From positions 3,113 to 67,112 of the forward strand of contig DHMZ01000098.1 in NCBI GenBank assembly GCA_002406055.1: 64,000 nucleotides of DNA, written 5' to 3'. Made by a program: the position numbers and the translations under genes. Numbering within the stretch: the first letter of the stretch is position 1; every line of letters starts with the position of its first letter. Source of the DNA: Spirochaetales bacterium UBA4629. GTDB lineage: Bacteria > Spirochaetota > Spirochaetia > Sphaerochaetales > Sphaerochaetaceae. Shown here in pieces: positions 25,156 through 33,435 of this stretch. Below the pieces are notes generated by a model. That model saw only the letters and a program-made list of their open reading frames with translations. It did not search any database and was not told where the DNA came from.

Positions 25156-26397
25156 TTAAAAAACCTTCCATGTATCGACTATAGATCTTATATCCTCACC
25201 ATTAATGAAGGCTCTCATAAGAATGAAAGCAATTACAGCAGAGCGTCGCCTAATGCTATCACGTCCCCAAGAAGGAAGAAAAACAGTAACTGTCTCACTC
25301 TTTCTATTTAGTCCACTAAAACCAAAACAAACAGTACCTACCTCTTTATTCTCACTTTTATCTGGGCCAGCAACACCAGTAATTGAAAAACTATAATCAG
25401 ATGATATTATTCTTCTTACGCCATCTGCCATCTCTTTAGCACACTCTTCTGAGACAACACCAAAAGACTCAACAGTTCTCTCTTTTACGCCTAAGACATT
25501 CTCTTTTACAAGAGGAGAATAAGAGACAACACCACCTAACATATAACTACTAGAACCAGGGAGTGATGTCAAAAGAGAAGCAGCAAGTCCTCCTGTGCAA
25601 CTTTCAGCACACGAGATAGTTAAGCCCTTTGTCTTTAAATCTTCAACAAGAAGTGACAGGGATGAAACATCACCCTTTTCTAAGCGATGTAGACCAACTA
25701 TTTCTTCTAGTTTTTTTATGGCATAATCTCTTTCATCTTTAGTCTTACCTGAAACATATAAGGATATTTTATAATCTTGGAATCTTGTTCCCCAATCGAG
25801 AGAACTATCGGCTTTTTTTGTCTCTTCTTCGAGTTTGGCTTCAGCTAGAACAAATGAAGAATATTCATCCCTATCATCACTCTCAAGGCCAAATAAGGAA
25901 GAAAAAAGAGGAATAACAGATGAATAAAACATCGGGCGCATCTCTCTAGGAGGTCCAGGAAGCGAAACAACAAGCGTATTCTTAATCATTCCCCAAAAGC
26001 CTGGAGCTGTACCATTGGGGTTATCAATAAGGGTAAAGCCTCTTGGAATAAGCGATTGTTTTTCATTAGCGCCATAGGCTCTTTCTCCTAGTTTATTTAG
26101 TAGAAAACTCCATGCTTTCTCGTTTTTTTCAAGCTTAACTCCTGCTTCTTCGGCAATGGACGCTCTTGTCATATCGTCACTTGTAGGGCCTAATCCCCCA
26201 GTAACGATAATTATATCATTATGTGGAAGAAGATAATGTAGTGTCTCCTTAATTGTACCATCATCAGGACAAAGAATTGACTCTGAAAAATGTAAGCCCA
26301 TATGTGTTAATTCTTTAGCAACAACAGATGTATGCTTATCTTCAATAATTCCACGTGTTAGCTCTGTTCCAATAACAATTAAACTAGCTGTTTTCAT
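25156..26397 (-). CDS. cinA: CinA family protein (MoCF-like domain plus nicotinamide-nucleotide amidase)
   Basis: This 413-residue protein has an N-terminal molybdopterin-binding-like domain (ASLIVIGTELTRGIIEDKH and IIVTGGLGPTSDDMTRASIAE) and a C-terminal CinA amidase domain (LTISCAESCTGGLAASLLTSLPGSSSYMLGGVVSYS and ITGVAGPD). Two-domain CinA proteins combine ADP-ribose pyrophosphatase and NMN deamidase activity in the NAD salvage cycle. The length is the usual one for the family. It is the last housekeeping gene before the peptide cassette. Confidence 0.93.
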   Translation of the reverse strand: MKTASLIVIGTELTRGIIEDKHTSVVAKELTHMGLHFSESILCPDDGTIKETLHYLLPHNDIIIVTGGLGPTSDDMTRASIAEEAGVKLEKNEKAWSFLLNKLGERAYGANEKQSLIPRGFTLIDNPNGTAPGFWGMIKNTLVVSLPGPPREMRPMFYSSVIPLFSSLFGLESDDRDEYSSFVLAEAKLEEETKKADSSLDWGTRFQDYKISLYVSGKTKDERDYAIKKLEEIVGLHRLEKGDVSSLSLLVEDLKTKGLTISCAESCTGGLAASLLTSLPGSSSYMLGGVVSYSPLVKENVLGVKERTVESFGVVSEECAKEMADGVRRIISSDYSFSITGVAGPDKSENKEVGTVCFGFSGLNRKSETVTVFLPSWGRDSIRRRSAVIAFILMRAFINGEDIRSIVDTWKVF

Positions 26398-26476
26398 ATT
26401 TTATCTCATTTAGGGATAACTGTTATAACACCAAAAATAGAAAAAAACATCACAAAAGCTCATTCTTACATCAATT

Positions 26477-26509
26477 TAATATAAAAGCCCTCCTCGAAAA
26501 AGGAAGGCT
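26477..26509 (-). terminator. terminator closing the radical-SAM peptide cassette
   Basis: Minus-strand AGCCTTCCT-TTTTCG-AGGAGGGCT forms a 9-bp stem (one U-G pair) followed by TTTTATATT. It lies 22 bp after the small-peptide stop and ends the cassette before cinA. Confidence 0.8.
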
Positions 26510-26531
26510 ATTAACCACCACATACGTTTTA

Positions 26532-26744
26532 TTATTTTCCTAATTCAACATAAACGGGACAAGACATTGCAATATCACCATTCTGCACAGTACAAGAACA
26601 ATTAACTGGTAGTGTATAACAATCATTGCAACAAAATGGCCCACATGATTCATTTGGAGCACAATAAGCATAGCATTGTCCTTCTACAGTTGTTCCGTCC
26701 AAATTTTTCTGAATTTTCTCATTTTCATTAAATAGATATTCCAT
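26532..26744 (-). CDS. Cys-rich RiPP precursor-like peptide B (70 residues, 9 Cys)
   Basis: The product has a Cys-free leader-like start (MEYLFNENEKIQKNLDGTTV) and a core with nine Cys at 24, 28, 34, 38, 39, 42, 49, 51 and 62, aromatic residues between (QCYAYC, GPFCCNDCY) and the tail VYVELGK. There is no signal peptide. I place the start at the ATG at 26744 because GGAGG lies 5 nt before it; an ATG at 26756 is less well supported. It follows the S41-like gene and is the last gene of the cassette. Its place beside a radical-SAM/SPASM gene suggests a modified peptide. A small metal-binding protein is the alternative. Confidence 0.6.
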   Translation of the reverse strand: MEYLFNENEKIQKNLDGTTVEGQCYAYCAPNESCGPFCCNDCYTLPVNCSCTVQNGDIAMSCPVYVELGK

Positions 26745-26759
26745 TTTAACCTCCATTAC

Positions 26760-27743
26760 CTAATTCTTTTCAATCAACTCTAAGCATGTAGACAAAGCGG
26801 TCTTTCCATCCTTTGCAATAACGTTAGGAACTGTTCCACCACTAAAAATCTTTCTTTCAGTAAGTGCTGTGTTATAAGACATTATGATTCCAGAATTAGC
26901 TAGATTCTTTCTAATCTTTGTGAGTCCAATTCCACTGCCATTCGTCTTTGTTCCCACGACAGTAGCCCATCCAGATTGTGAGGCAAAATACGAAATCAGA
27001 TCGGCTTCATAAAGAGTATTTTCGCTAATTAAAATCCATCTTTTTGCATCTCTTATCTCTTTCTTTAATAATCCACCATTGCAATCAAACTTTTGTTTTG
27101 TGTCACAATAGGCTTCAAGCTTTAGCTTCTTAACTTTTTCTGGAACACTAGCTAGTGTATTAATACTCTCAATTTCATAGCCATTATAGTATCTCTTTGC
27201 CTTATCTAGGCTTCTAAAATATGTCCTATATGAGAATTCCCAAGTACCTCCAAATGGAGCAATAAAAGAGTATATTTCATCATCAGTTGGACCACTCTTA
27301 CAATTAGAAAAATCAAAAATAATATTCTCAATTTCTCCCTCAACACTATCTAAAGAATCTTCAATAAAGCTCTCAGTAAACACAGATGGAGAAAGAGAAG
27401 AGATTGTAAAAATAACTGTTTTGTTTTGTCCGATATAATCAACTCTAGGAGCTTTAATTGAGCTTGAATCTGCACTAGGATTTTCTGCTATAGCAATATA
27501 GTCATAGGCTAAGTATTGATTAGCTATTCCACGTAAAATGAGCATTAACTCTTCTTTACTATTTGCTTTTCTCGCTTTCTCTAAGTTTTCTTCTTTGTAC
27601 TCACTAAGGTTTATCTCATTAAAGTATGGATACTCTGTTTCTAGTGTATTCCAAAACTCATTGAAAACCTGTTCATTACTACCCTGAGCAAAAAGACAAG
27701 AAAATACTAACAAGACAATAACTAAACCAACTAACTTTTTCAT
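26760..27743 (-). CDS. secreted S41 (C-terminal processing peptidase)-fold protein, nucleophile apparently lost
   Basis: The 327-residue product has a signal peptide (MKKLVGLVIVLLVFSCLFAQG; a relaxed lipobox at Cys16 or signal-peptidase I cleavage near AQG are both possible). The later part matches S41 peptidases: IIFDFSNCKSG for the usual LILDLRxNxGG, WILISENTLYEADLIS for the nucleophile region, VVGTKTNGSGIG, and GGTVPNVIAKDGK. Where active enzymes have Ser in T-x-S-A-x-E, this one seems to have Tyr (about 245). No PDZ domain is evident. It may be a binding protein rather than a protease. The ATG at 27743 follows GGAGG; an earlier start at 27791 would overlap the maturase. Confidence 0.65.
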   Translation of the reverse strand: MKKLVGLVIVLLVFSCLFAQGSNEQVFNEFWNTLETEYPYFNEINLSEYKEENLEKARKANSKEELMLILRGIANQYLAYDYIAIAENPSADSSSIKAPRVDYIGQNKTVIFTISSLSPSVFTESFIEDSLDSVEGEIENIIFDFSNCKSGPTDDEIYSFIAPFGGTWEFSYRTYFRSLDKAKRYYNGYEIESINTLASVPEKVKKLKLEAYCDTKQKFDCNGGLLKKEIRDAKRWILISENTLYEADLISYFASQSGWATVVGTKTNGSGIGLTKIRKNLANSGIIMSYNTALTERKIFSGGTVPNVIAKDGKTALSTCLELIEKN

Positions 27744-27744
27744 A

Positions 27745-29031
27745 CTATTCCTCCATTTTGTAGGTTTTCTGTAATAATTTTGCTGTATCAAAAATGTATT
27801 GATTTATGTTTTCTTTATATGGAGAACATGTTTTGAATGTTTTATGATACCTATCATGAAAACAACCACCCAAACATATAGGCAAGACTTTACATTTTGA
27901 ACATTCTTTATCTGTATATGGATCAAAGTTAGCAATGGGAGATCCTTTTTCATCTATTTTGTCTATGTTACTGATATTTCCAATAGAATAATTCTTTACG
28001 CCAATATCACACCAACACTTATATAAATCTCCATCTGGATCCACAACAAAACCATTTTTTGTGTTAGCAACACAATTATTTCCTCTTATCGATGGAACGG
28101 ATTTAATTATTAATTCATCATATCCTTTTTTTATTTGCTCTCTCTCCCAAGAATAGTATTCTGAAGATGAAAAACAATAATCCTTAGAGTAACAATCAAA
28201 AGTTGTCCTTGTAGGTGCAGGAATAATTTCTAAGTTAGATAGCCCTTTTTGTTTAAAATATAGCTTCAAATCGGAAACTGCATTTAGATTGGTTTTATCT
28301 ACATTTACTCTTATTACAGTATGAGGCAAATCTTTACCATATTTTTCTAAGTTGCTAATTATTACATCAAAAGAACCATCTCCATTACAAGTGAATCTTC
28401 TCTTGTCATGGTTTTCTTTTATCCCATCTAGAGTTATCTGGCATTTAGTAATACGTGCTTTTTTAAATAAAAGAACTACTTTTTCATCTATTAAGTATCC
28501 ATTAGTAACAATATTAGAAGAGTACCTAATTCCATTTTGATCTGCTATTTTAATAAGATTTGTAGATATCCTATCTATAGTATCTTGTTTTAACAGTGGT
28601 TCTCCACCATACCATGTTATAGAAATAGATTTCAATGTAGAGCTTATTTTCTTAATATACTCTACTATTTCATTCTCCGTTTCTTTTGTCATGAATTTAT
28701 ATTCTTGGTGTCCTTTTTCATAACAATATATGCAACGAAAATTACAATTCAAAGTGGGGGCAATTGTAAGAGAGAAATGTTCTCCCTTATTTTTTAGTTT
28801 TTCTTGTCTATTTTTTATAAATTCTATCTCATCAAAATTATCATCAAGAAGGAAAAAGCCTTTCAGAAGACTCTTCTCTAAATCTTTTGGAAGATCTTTT
28901 TTCTTTGAAATAAAGGACTCTAAACAATCATATTCGACATTTGTCATTATAGCTAAACTATTAGATAAACTGTTGTATGCATAAACTTTTGAGCCGTTTT
29001 TAACGAAAAAACTATACCTAGATTGTTTCAT
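27745..29031 (-). CDS. radical SAM/SPASM peptide maturase 2
   Basis: The 428-residue product has the radical SAM [4Fe-4S] motif CNFRCIYC (Cys 96, 100, 103), the GGEP-type loop TWYGGEPLLK, and a C-terminal Cys-rich SPASM domain (NNCVANTKN, KCWC, ECSKCKVLPICLGGC). This arrangement is that of enzymes that form thioether, C-C or other links in peptides, and also of anaerobic sulfatase activators. No sulfatase is in the window. The ATG at 29031 has AGAGGGG upstream; a TTG at 29046 is the longer alternative. It overlaps the S41-like gene's ribosome site and belongs with peptide B. Confidence 0.88.
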   Translation of the reverse strand: MKQSRYSFFVKNGSKVYAYNSLSNSLAIMTNVEYDCLESFISKKKDLPKDLEKSLLKGFFLLDDNFDEIEFIKNRQEKLKNKGEHFSLTIAPTLNCNFRCIYCYEKGHQEYKFMTKETENEIVEYIKKISSTLKSISITWYGGEPLLKQDTIDRISTNLIKIADQNGIRYSSNIVTNGYLIDEKVVLLFKKARITKCQITLDGIKENHDKRRFTCNGDGSFDVIISNLEKYGKDLPHTVIRVNVDKTNLNAVSDLKLYFKQKGLSNLEIIPAPTRTTFDCYSKDYCFSSSEYYSWEREQIKKGYDELIIKSVPSIRGNNCVANTKNGFVVDPDGDLYKCWCDIGVKNYSIGNISNIDKIDEKGSPIANFDPYTDKECSKCKVLPICLGGCFHDRYHKTFKTCSPYKENINQYIFDTAKLLQKTYKMEE

Positions 29032-29179
29032 GCGATCCCCTCTCAATTTGAGAATAACATAAACAAACCTTTCTACAATCTAATATGATTATTTTATATA
29101 AATATTTTTTTTATTTTTTTGTTTTTAAAAAAAAGAAACTAAACATTAAGTATAATAACTTTTATTTCTGCTAAAAACC

Positions 29180-30769
29180 TTATATCTCGATTATTTTATT
29201 CGCACTTGAATCAAATATATCAGAATGTGAAATAACCATAACTATTTTAGATGTAGATAGATTTTTCATAATAGAAACAATCTCTCTTCTGCTTTCAGCG
29301 TCAATTCCATCTTCAATTTCATCAATGAGACATACTTTTCTTTCCCTAAGGACTAGAGAAGCAAGGGAAAATCTCATTAGTTGTCCCTTTGATAACCCCA
29401 TATGTTTCAAATCACATATTGTGTCTAATCCCTCTTGTTGGTTTTCTAACCAATCTTTAAGTCCAACTTTTCCTATTATAGTCCAAACATCCTCATCACT
29501 TTTCTTATCACCAAGAAGAAGATTATCTCGAATTGAGGCACTTACAAGGCAAGGAAATGATGGCAAAACAAGAATATCCGAAGGTAAACAATTCCCAATT
29601 ATTACTTCTCCATTTTTTACATAAGATGCATCCAACAAATTAGCAATAAGATATAAAAGTGTTGTTTTTCCTTTTCCGTTAATACCTTTAATTACATATA
29701 AACCAGGACTTCCAATAAATAATGAATAATTACTAAATACCGTTTTACCTGGATATTTAAATGTTATATTTTCAATATTTATAGATAAAGGAAGGGAAAG
29801 ATTATACTTTATATATTGAGAATTCTTTCTATCAATTATGTTACGAACTCTATCGATTGAGACGGATTGTGCAATTAAATTTTTATACGTTCCTCCATAT
29901 GAATTAATTAAACTCCTTAACTGTTGCGAAAATAAAACTGCAGCCATAAAATCACCAACAGAACTTTTACCCCTGTATATTCCAAGGCCTAAAAAAGCAT
30001 AAATAATAGAAATTGTAATTACATTGATGAGAAAAAGTATAATCTTAACGCCCTGAGTTAAATTTAATTTTTTATAAGAAACCGAATAATTTTTAAAAAG
30101 CTTTTCCATAAATAAAGACTTTAAAAAGGAAGAACTATTTCCCTCAGCATCATAGCTAATAGAGATTAATTCTTTTATTGTACAAATATAGTTGTCTCCA
30201 CATTTTTTGGCTTCTTTATTAAGATCTTTCTCTTTCTTTCCTGCATTTTTATAAACAATAAAGGGAATTAGTGACAGAAAAACTGTCAAGAAAAAAGCTA
30301 TAGCATTAATTGAGAACAAGCGAAATGAAACAAGAACGATATTAAATGTGCTTGCAATAATATTAGGAATTAAAGAAGTCCAAACAGACAAGACAACAGA
30401 AATATCACTTTGCAAGACATTTTGTACTTCAGCTTCTCTCCCCTTTAAATATCCATAGTTATCTCTTTTTATAACTTTTGATATGAAAAATTCCTGCCCA
30501 CATAATGTTGTTTTCTTATTTACATAAAAAGATAATCGTCCAGAAATAATTGTCAAAACAAGACCTATAGCTTGAATTAAAAATAAATACAAGATTGTTC
30601 TTACAAAAACACTATATTCACCCCGAGATAGCATATTAACCAAAGACCCAGTATATAGAGGTTCTAGTGAATTAAAATAAGAAATAAGAAAAGACAGAAA
30701 AAGAGAAACAACTACAAAAATCATTTCTCTTTTTGTAAACTGCCAACACCACTTTAATTTTTCTTTCAT
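29180..30769 (-). CDS. ABC exporter with fused membrane and ATPase domains
   Basis: This 529-residue protein has six membrane segments (residues 15-310) of type I exporter form and a C-terminal ATPase: Walker A GINGKGKTT (362-370), signature LSKGQ and Walker B VCLIDEIEDG. There is no N-terminal C39 peptidase, so it would not trim a leader itself. It most likely exports a modified peptide across the inner membrane, or gives self-protection. The start overlaps the LolD-like ATPase stop by 4 bp. A 148-bp AT-rich gap to the second maturase follows. Confidence 0.85.
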   Translation of the reverse strand: MKEKLKWCWQFTKREMIFVVVSLFLSFLISYFNSLEPLYTGSLVNMLSRGEYSVFVRTILYLFLIQAIGLVLTIISGRLSFYVNKKTTLCGQEFFISKVIKRDNYGYLKGREAEVQNVLQSDISVVLSVWTSLIPNIIASTFNIVLVSFRLFSINAIAFFLTVFLSLIPFIVYKNAGKKEKDLNKEAKKCGDNYICTIKELISISYDAEGNSSSFLKSLFMEKLFKNYSVSYKKLNLTQGVKIILFLINVITISIIYAFLGLGIYRGKSSVGDFMAAVLFSQQLRSLINSYGGTYKNLIAQSVSIDRVRNIIDRKNSQYIKYNLSLPLSINIENITFKYPGKTVFSNYSLFIGSPGLYVIKGINGKGKTTLLYLIANLLDASYVKNGEVIIGNCLPSDILVLPSFPCLVSASIRDNLLLGDKKSDEDVWTIIGKVGLKDWLENQQEGLDTICDLKHMGLSKGQLMRFSLASLVLRERKVCLIDEIEDGIDAESRREIVSIMKNLSTSKIVMVISHSDIFDSSANKIIEI

Positions 30770-31440
30770 ACTTTTGTTACAACACCATCACAAAAGTTAT
30801 AAATATTATCCGCATATGAGATTAATCTATTATCATGTGTAGAAATAATTGTGACTGTATTATTTTTCACCGTAAGTTCTTTAATTTCTTCCATTGTTAT
30901 GATTGATCTTTCCCCATCAAGATTAGCCGTCGGCTCATCCAAAAGTAAGACATGAGGAGACTTTAACATAGCTCGTGCAATGGCAACACGTTGTCTCTGT
31001 CCACCAGAAAGATCACAGGCTTTCCTTTTAATTTCTTTTTGCAACCCAAAATCTAAGATGAGAGTTCTTGCCCTATCATAATAATCTTTTTCTTTCCGTG
31101 CTAAATTACCAACTCTAATGCTTAAGAGAATATTATCCCAAACAGAAAGATAATCTAACACCATATAATCCTGAGGAACTATCCCTACTTCTTTATATCT
31201 AAAGGAACAGAGTTCTTTTTCCGGCATATTTTTTAGATTATATCCATTAACCACCACATCTCCAGATGATGGACAAAGTTCTCCTCCAATTATTTTGAGA
31301 GCCGTACTCTTTCCAGAGCCACTTGGCCCCATAAAAAATGAAATTGTACCTTCTGTCGCATTAATTGAAATTTCTTTTAGTGCACAAATGACTTCGTTTC
31401 CAGTCCTGTAATATTTTGATAGCTTTTCACATTTTACCAT
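30766..31440 (-). CDS. LolD/MacB-type ABC ATPase
   Basis: This 224-residue ATPase has Walker A GPSGSGKST (38-46), signature LSGGQRQRVAIARAM and Walker B VLLLDEPTANLDG, typical of the LolD/MacB/FtsE group that drives FtsX-type permeases by mechanotransmission. Two FtsX-like permeases lie just upstream in the same operon and have no ATPase of their own, so this is very probably their partner. It is placed between the LolA-like gene and the fused exporter. Confidence 0.9.
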   Translation of the reverse strand: MVKCEKLSKYYRTGNEVICALKEISINATEGTISFFMGPSGSGKSTALKIIGGELCPSSGDVVVNGYNLKNMPEKELCSFRYKEVGIVPQDYMVLDYLSVWDNILLSIRVGNLARKEKDYYDRARTLILDFGLQKEIKRKACDLSGGQRQRVAIARAMLKSPHVLLLDEPTANLDGERSIITMEEIKELTVKNNTVTIISTHDNRLISYADNIYNFCDGVVTKV

Positions 31441-31451
31441 TTCTATACTCT

Positions 31452-32162
31452 CTAATTATCATTACTCATTGCTATTATCTCTTTTAGTTTTTCAACAGTA
31501 AAAGGACCATAAAACAAGCCTATACCGCTTATGTTTTTGCTTTCCTTAAACAATATTTTTCCAGAATAGAAAAGATTTGAAAGGAAGAAACATTCATCTC
31601 TTGGAATTTCTACACCATCAACTATCCTCCAAGAATTAATCCAATGACATAGCAATACTTTGTCGTTCTTGTAAACTATTTTTCTTGCATATGTATCAAA
31701 AAGTTCATATTCAATGATAAATCTTTCTTTAGAATTTACACTTTTAAGAACGACTCTATTATCCCTTTCTTCTATAATTTGATAATTATTACTGATACTC
31801 CCATCTTCTTCAAATTCCGATGGATAATAATCAATAAAAACGATAGATTGAGAAGGAATAAAACATTTGTAAAATTGGCTATTTTTTATCAACCATATAT
31901 TTATTTTTGAACTATCTAAAACATAAAAATTGTGTCTTCCTTGTTCAAAAAACGAATAAGTATTCCCTTTTTCTAATATTGTTGTTTTGCTTATTGTAGG
32001 AACAGAATCAAAAGAAAACTCCCCTTCAATCGTTTTTAAACTAAACTGAGAACATTCCATATAAGAAACATCAGGATAAAACAAATCTAAAACATTTGCA
32101 GAAAGAATATGTGTTGAAAAAAGAAATAATGTAATTCCAATAAAGAATTTTTTCATATTCAT
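31452..32162 (-). CDS. secreted LolA-like (lipoprotein-sorting fold) protein
   Basis: This 236-residue protein has a signal peptide (MNMKKFFIGITLFLFSTHILSA) and no lipobox. The mature part alternates short strands in the manner of the LolA/LolB half-barrel family: a YSFFEQGRHNFYVLD strand pair, SQSIVFIDYYPSE, RFIIEYELFDTYARKIVY and INSWRIVDGVEIPRDECFF, the last like the end of outer-membrane lipoprotein-sorting proteins. The family call is by pattern only. It overlaps the upstream FtsX-type permease gene by 4 bp. With the permeases and ATPase it would complete a Lol-like set. Confidence 0.55.
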   Translation of the reverse strand: MNMKKFFIGITLFLFSTHILSANVLDLFYPDVSYMECSQFSLKTIEGEFSFDSVPTISKTTILEKGNTYSFFEQGRHNFYVLDSSKINIWLIKNSQFYKCFIPSQSIVFIDYYPSEFEEDGSISNNYQIIEERDNRVVLKSVNSKERFIIEYELFDTYARKIVYKNDKVLLCHWINSWRIVDGVEIPRDECFFLSNLFYSGKILFKESKNISGIGLFYGPFTVEKLKEIIAMSNDN

Positions 32163-33433
32163 TTTTCCCTTCTTTGTGTCTTTCTCAAAAAAACAAAATC
32201 AGTCAAAAAAGTTAAAATGTATATTCCAACAAAAAATACAGCAAAAAGTACAGCAACATAAAGAATTATACCAGAAGTATCATATTTTCCATCTAAAGAG
32301 AATAAATCTCTCATATATAAATCTTCTCCAAAAACTAACTGAGCCCCTTTCGGTGAATATAAGCTAGATAAAAATAATAAAAAACCAGTTATAACTAATG
32401 TCATCAATACAAGAAGAATAAAAAGTATTAATTTTTCCTCAAATAAGATTTTTATTTGTTTTGCATTCTTCATCCCAAGAGTAGAATTTAAGGAAAATTC
32501 TTTTTCCCTTAATTTTAAAATTGATACTTCGGTAAAAACCAACGATATACATATTGATACAATCAATAAAACTCCATATTTGATAATAAAAATCTTTGGT
32601 CCATTCAATCTATCAATTTCATTTACTAGATCTGTGTTGTAATGATTCGACAGCAAACTAACTGTATTATTAGAAGAAAAAGACTTAGAACTGTAGTCAT
32701 AAGAGTATGCTGTTTGAAATACTCTTTTCCCATTTTTATTTAGATATAACTGAGCTGAGTTAAGTATTTTTTTTAATTGTCCTTTAGTAATTAGCTCTGT
32801 TTCTCGTCTTATATAGCTTTTAAAGAATTTTTCAGCATTTAATTCTCCATCATAATTAAAAATTGCTTTTACAATGCAATTATTTCTTTCTAATCCTTGT
32901 AAAGACGCAATTTCCCAATACAAATCTTCTGAAACAAGTGCTTCATGTATGCCAACAGATTCCCCCATTGCCCGTTTTTTATCTGTTGTAATGAAAATCT
33001 CATATCCTTCATCTGTATGGGAATCATAAATAATCGAACTATTTAATGGAACAACACCTCCTAGTAATAAAACTTCATTTTTTTCCAGGTCATTTCTAGG
33101 TTGAATATTTAAATACTCTCGTTTTCCATTATCACATTCAATATAAACACTTACTGTAGGATACAGAAAATGGAAGCTTGTTATCTCAATACTGTTTTCT
33201 TTTTCACATTCAGAAATAATATCCTTAAATAATGACTCCGAAATAATACATGCTGGGTCTATACGAAGGTCTCCAGCAACAGCTGACTTATAGTAATAGA
33301 AAGCTGCTTCTGACATATTTGTTTCAATAGCAGCAAAAAAAGATATTAATGATATAAATAGAGATGAGAAAATAATAAAAAAGATATACTTTTTTAAATA
33401 ACGATTAAAAGGTTTTAAAAGAGCTATACTCAT
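32159..33433 (-). CDS. FtsX/LolE-type ABC permease 2
   Basis: The 424-residue product has one membrane segment near residues 15-38, a large extracytoplasmic domain, and three C-terminal membrane segments (around 280-305, 340-365, 395-418). This is the MacB/LolC/LolE topology. The region before the second segment (EVSILKLREKEFSLNSTLGMK) resembles the FtsX coupling-helix region. I place the start at the ATG at 33433, two bases after the stop of the first permease gene, with GAGGTG upstream; a longer frame to 33490 would overlap that gene. It is not a close copy of its neighbour, so a heterodimer is likely. Confidence 0.8.
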   Translation of the reverse strand: MSIALLKPFNRYLKKYIFFIIFSSLFISLISFFAAIETNMSEAAFYYYKSAVAGDLRIDPACIISESLFKDIISECEKENSIEITSFHFLYPTVSVYIECDNGKREYLNIQPRNDLEKNEVLLLGGVVPLNSSIIYDSHTDEGYEIFITTDKKRAMGESVGIHEALVSEDLYWEIASLQGLERNNCIVKAIFNYDGELNAEKFFKSYIRRETELITKGQLKKILNSAQLYLNKNGKRVFQTAYSYDYSSKSFSSNNTVSLLSNHYNTDLVNEIDRLNGPKIFIIKYGVLLIVSICISLVFTEVSILKLREKEFSLNSTLGMKNAKQIKILFEEKLILFILLVLMTLVITGFLLFLSSLYSPKGAQLVFGEDLYMRDLFSLDGKYDTSGIILYVAVLFAVFFVGIYILTFLTDFVFLRKTQRREK

Positions 33434-33435
33434 TT

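Noticed and set aside
26532..26744. Peptide B as a ferredoxin or metallothionein
   Set aside because: The Cys spacing fits neither family that I know, and the radical-SAM context points to a modified peptide; a metal-binding role remains possible.
27745..29031. Anaerobic sulfatase-maturating enzyme
   Set aside because: The architecture is similar, but no sulfatase is in the window and the neighbours are peptide and export genes.
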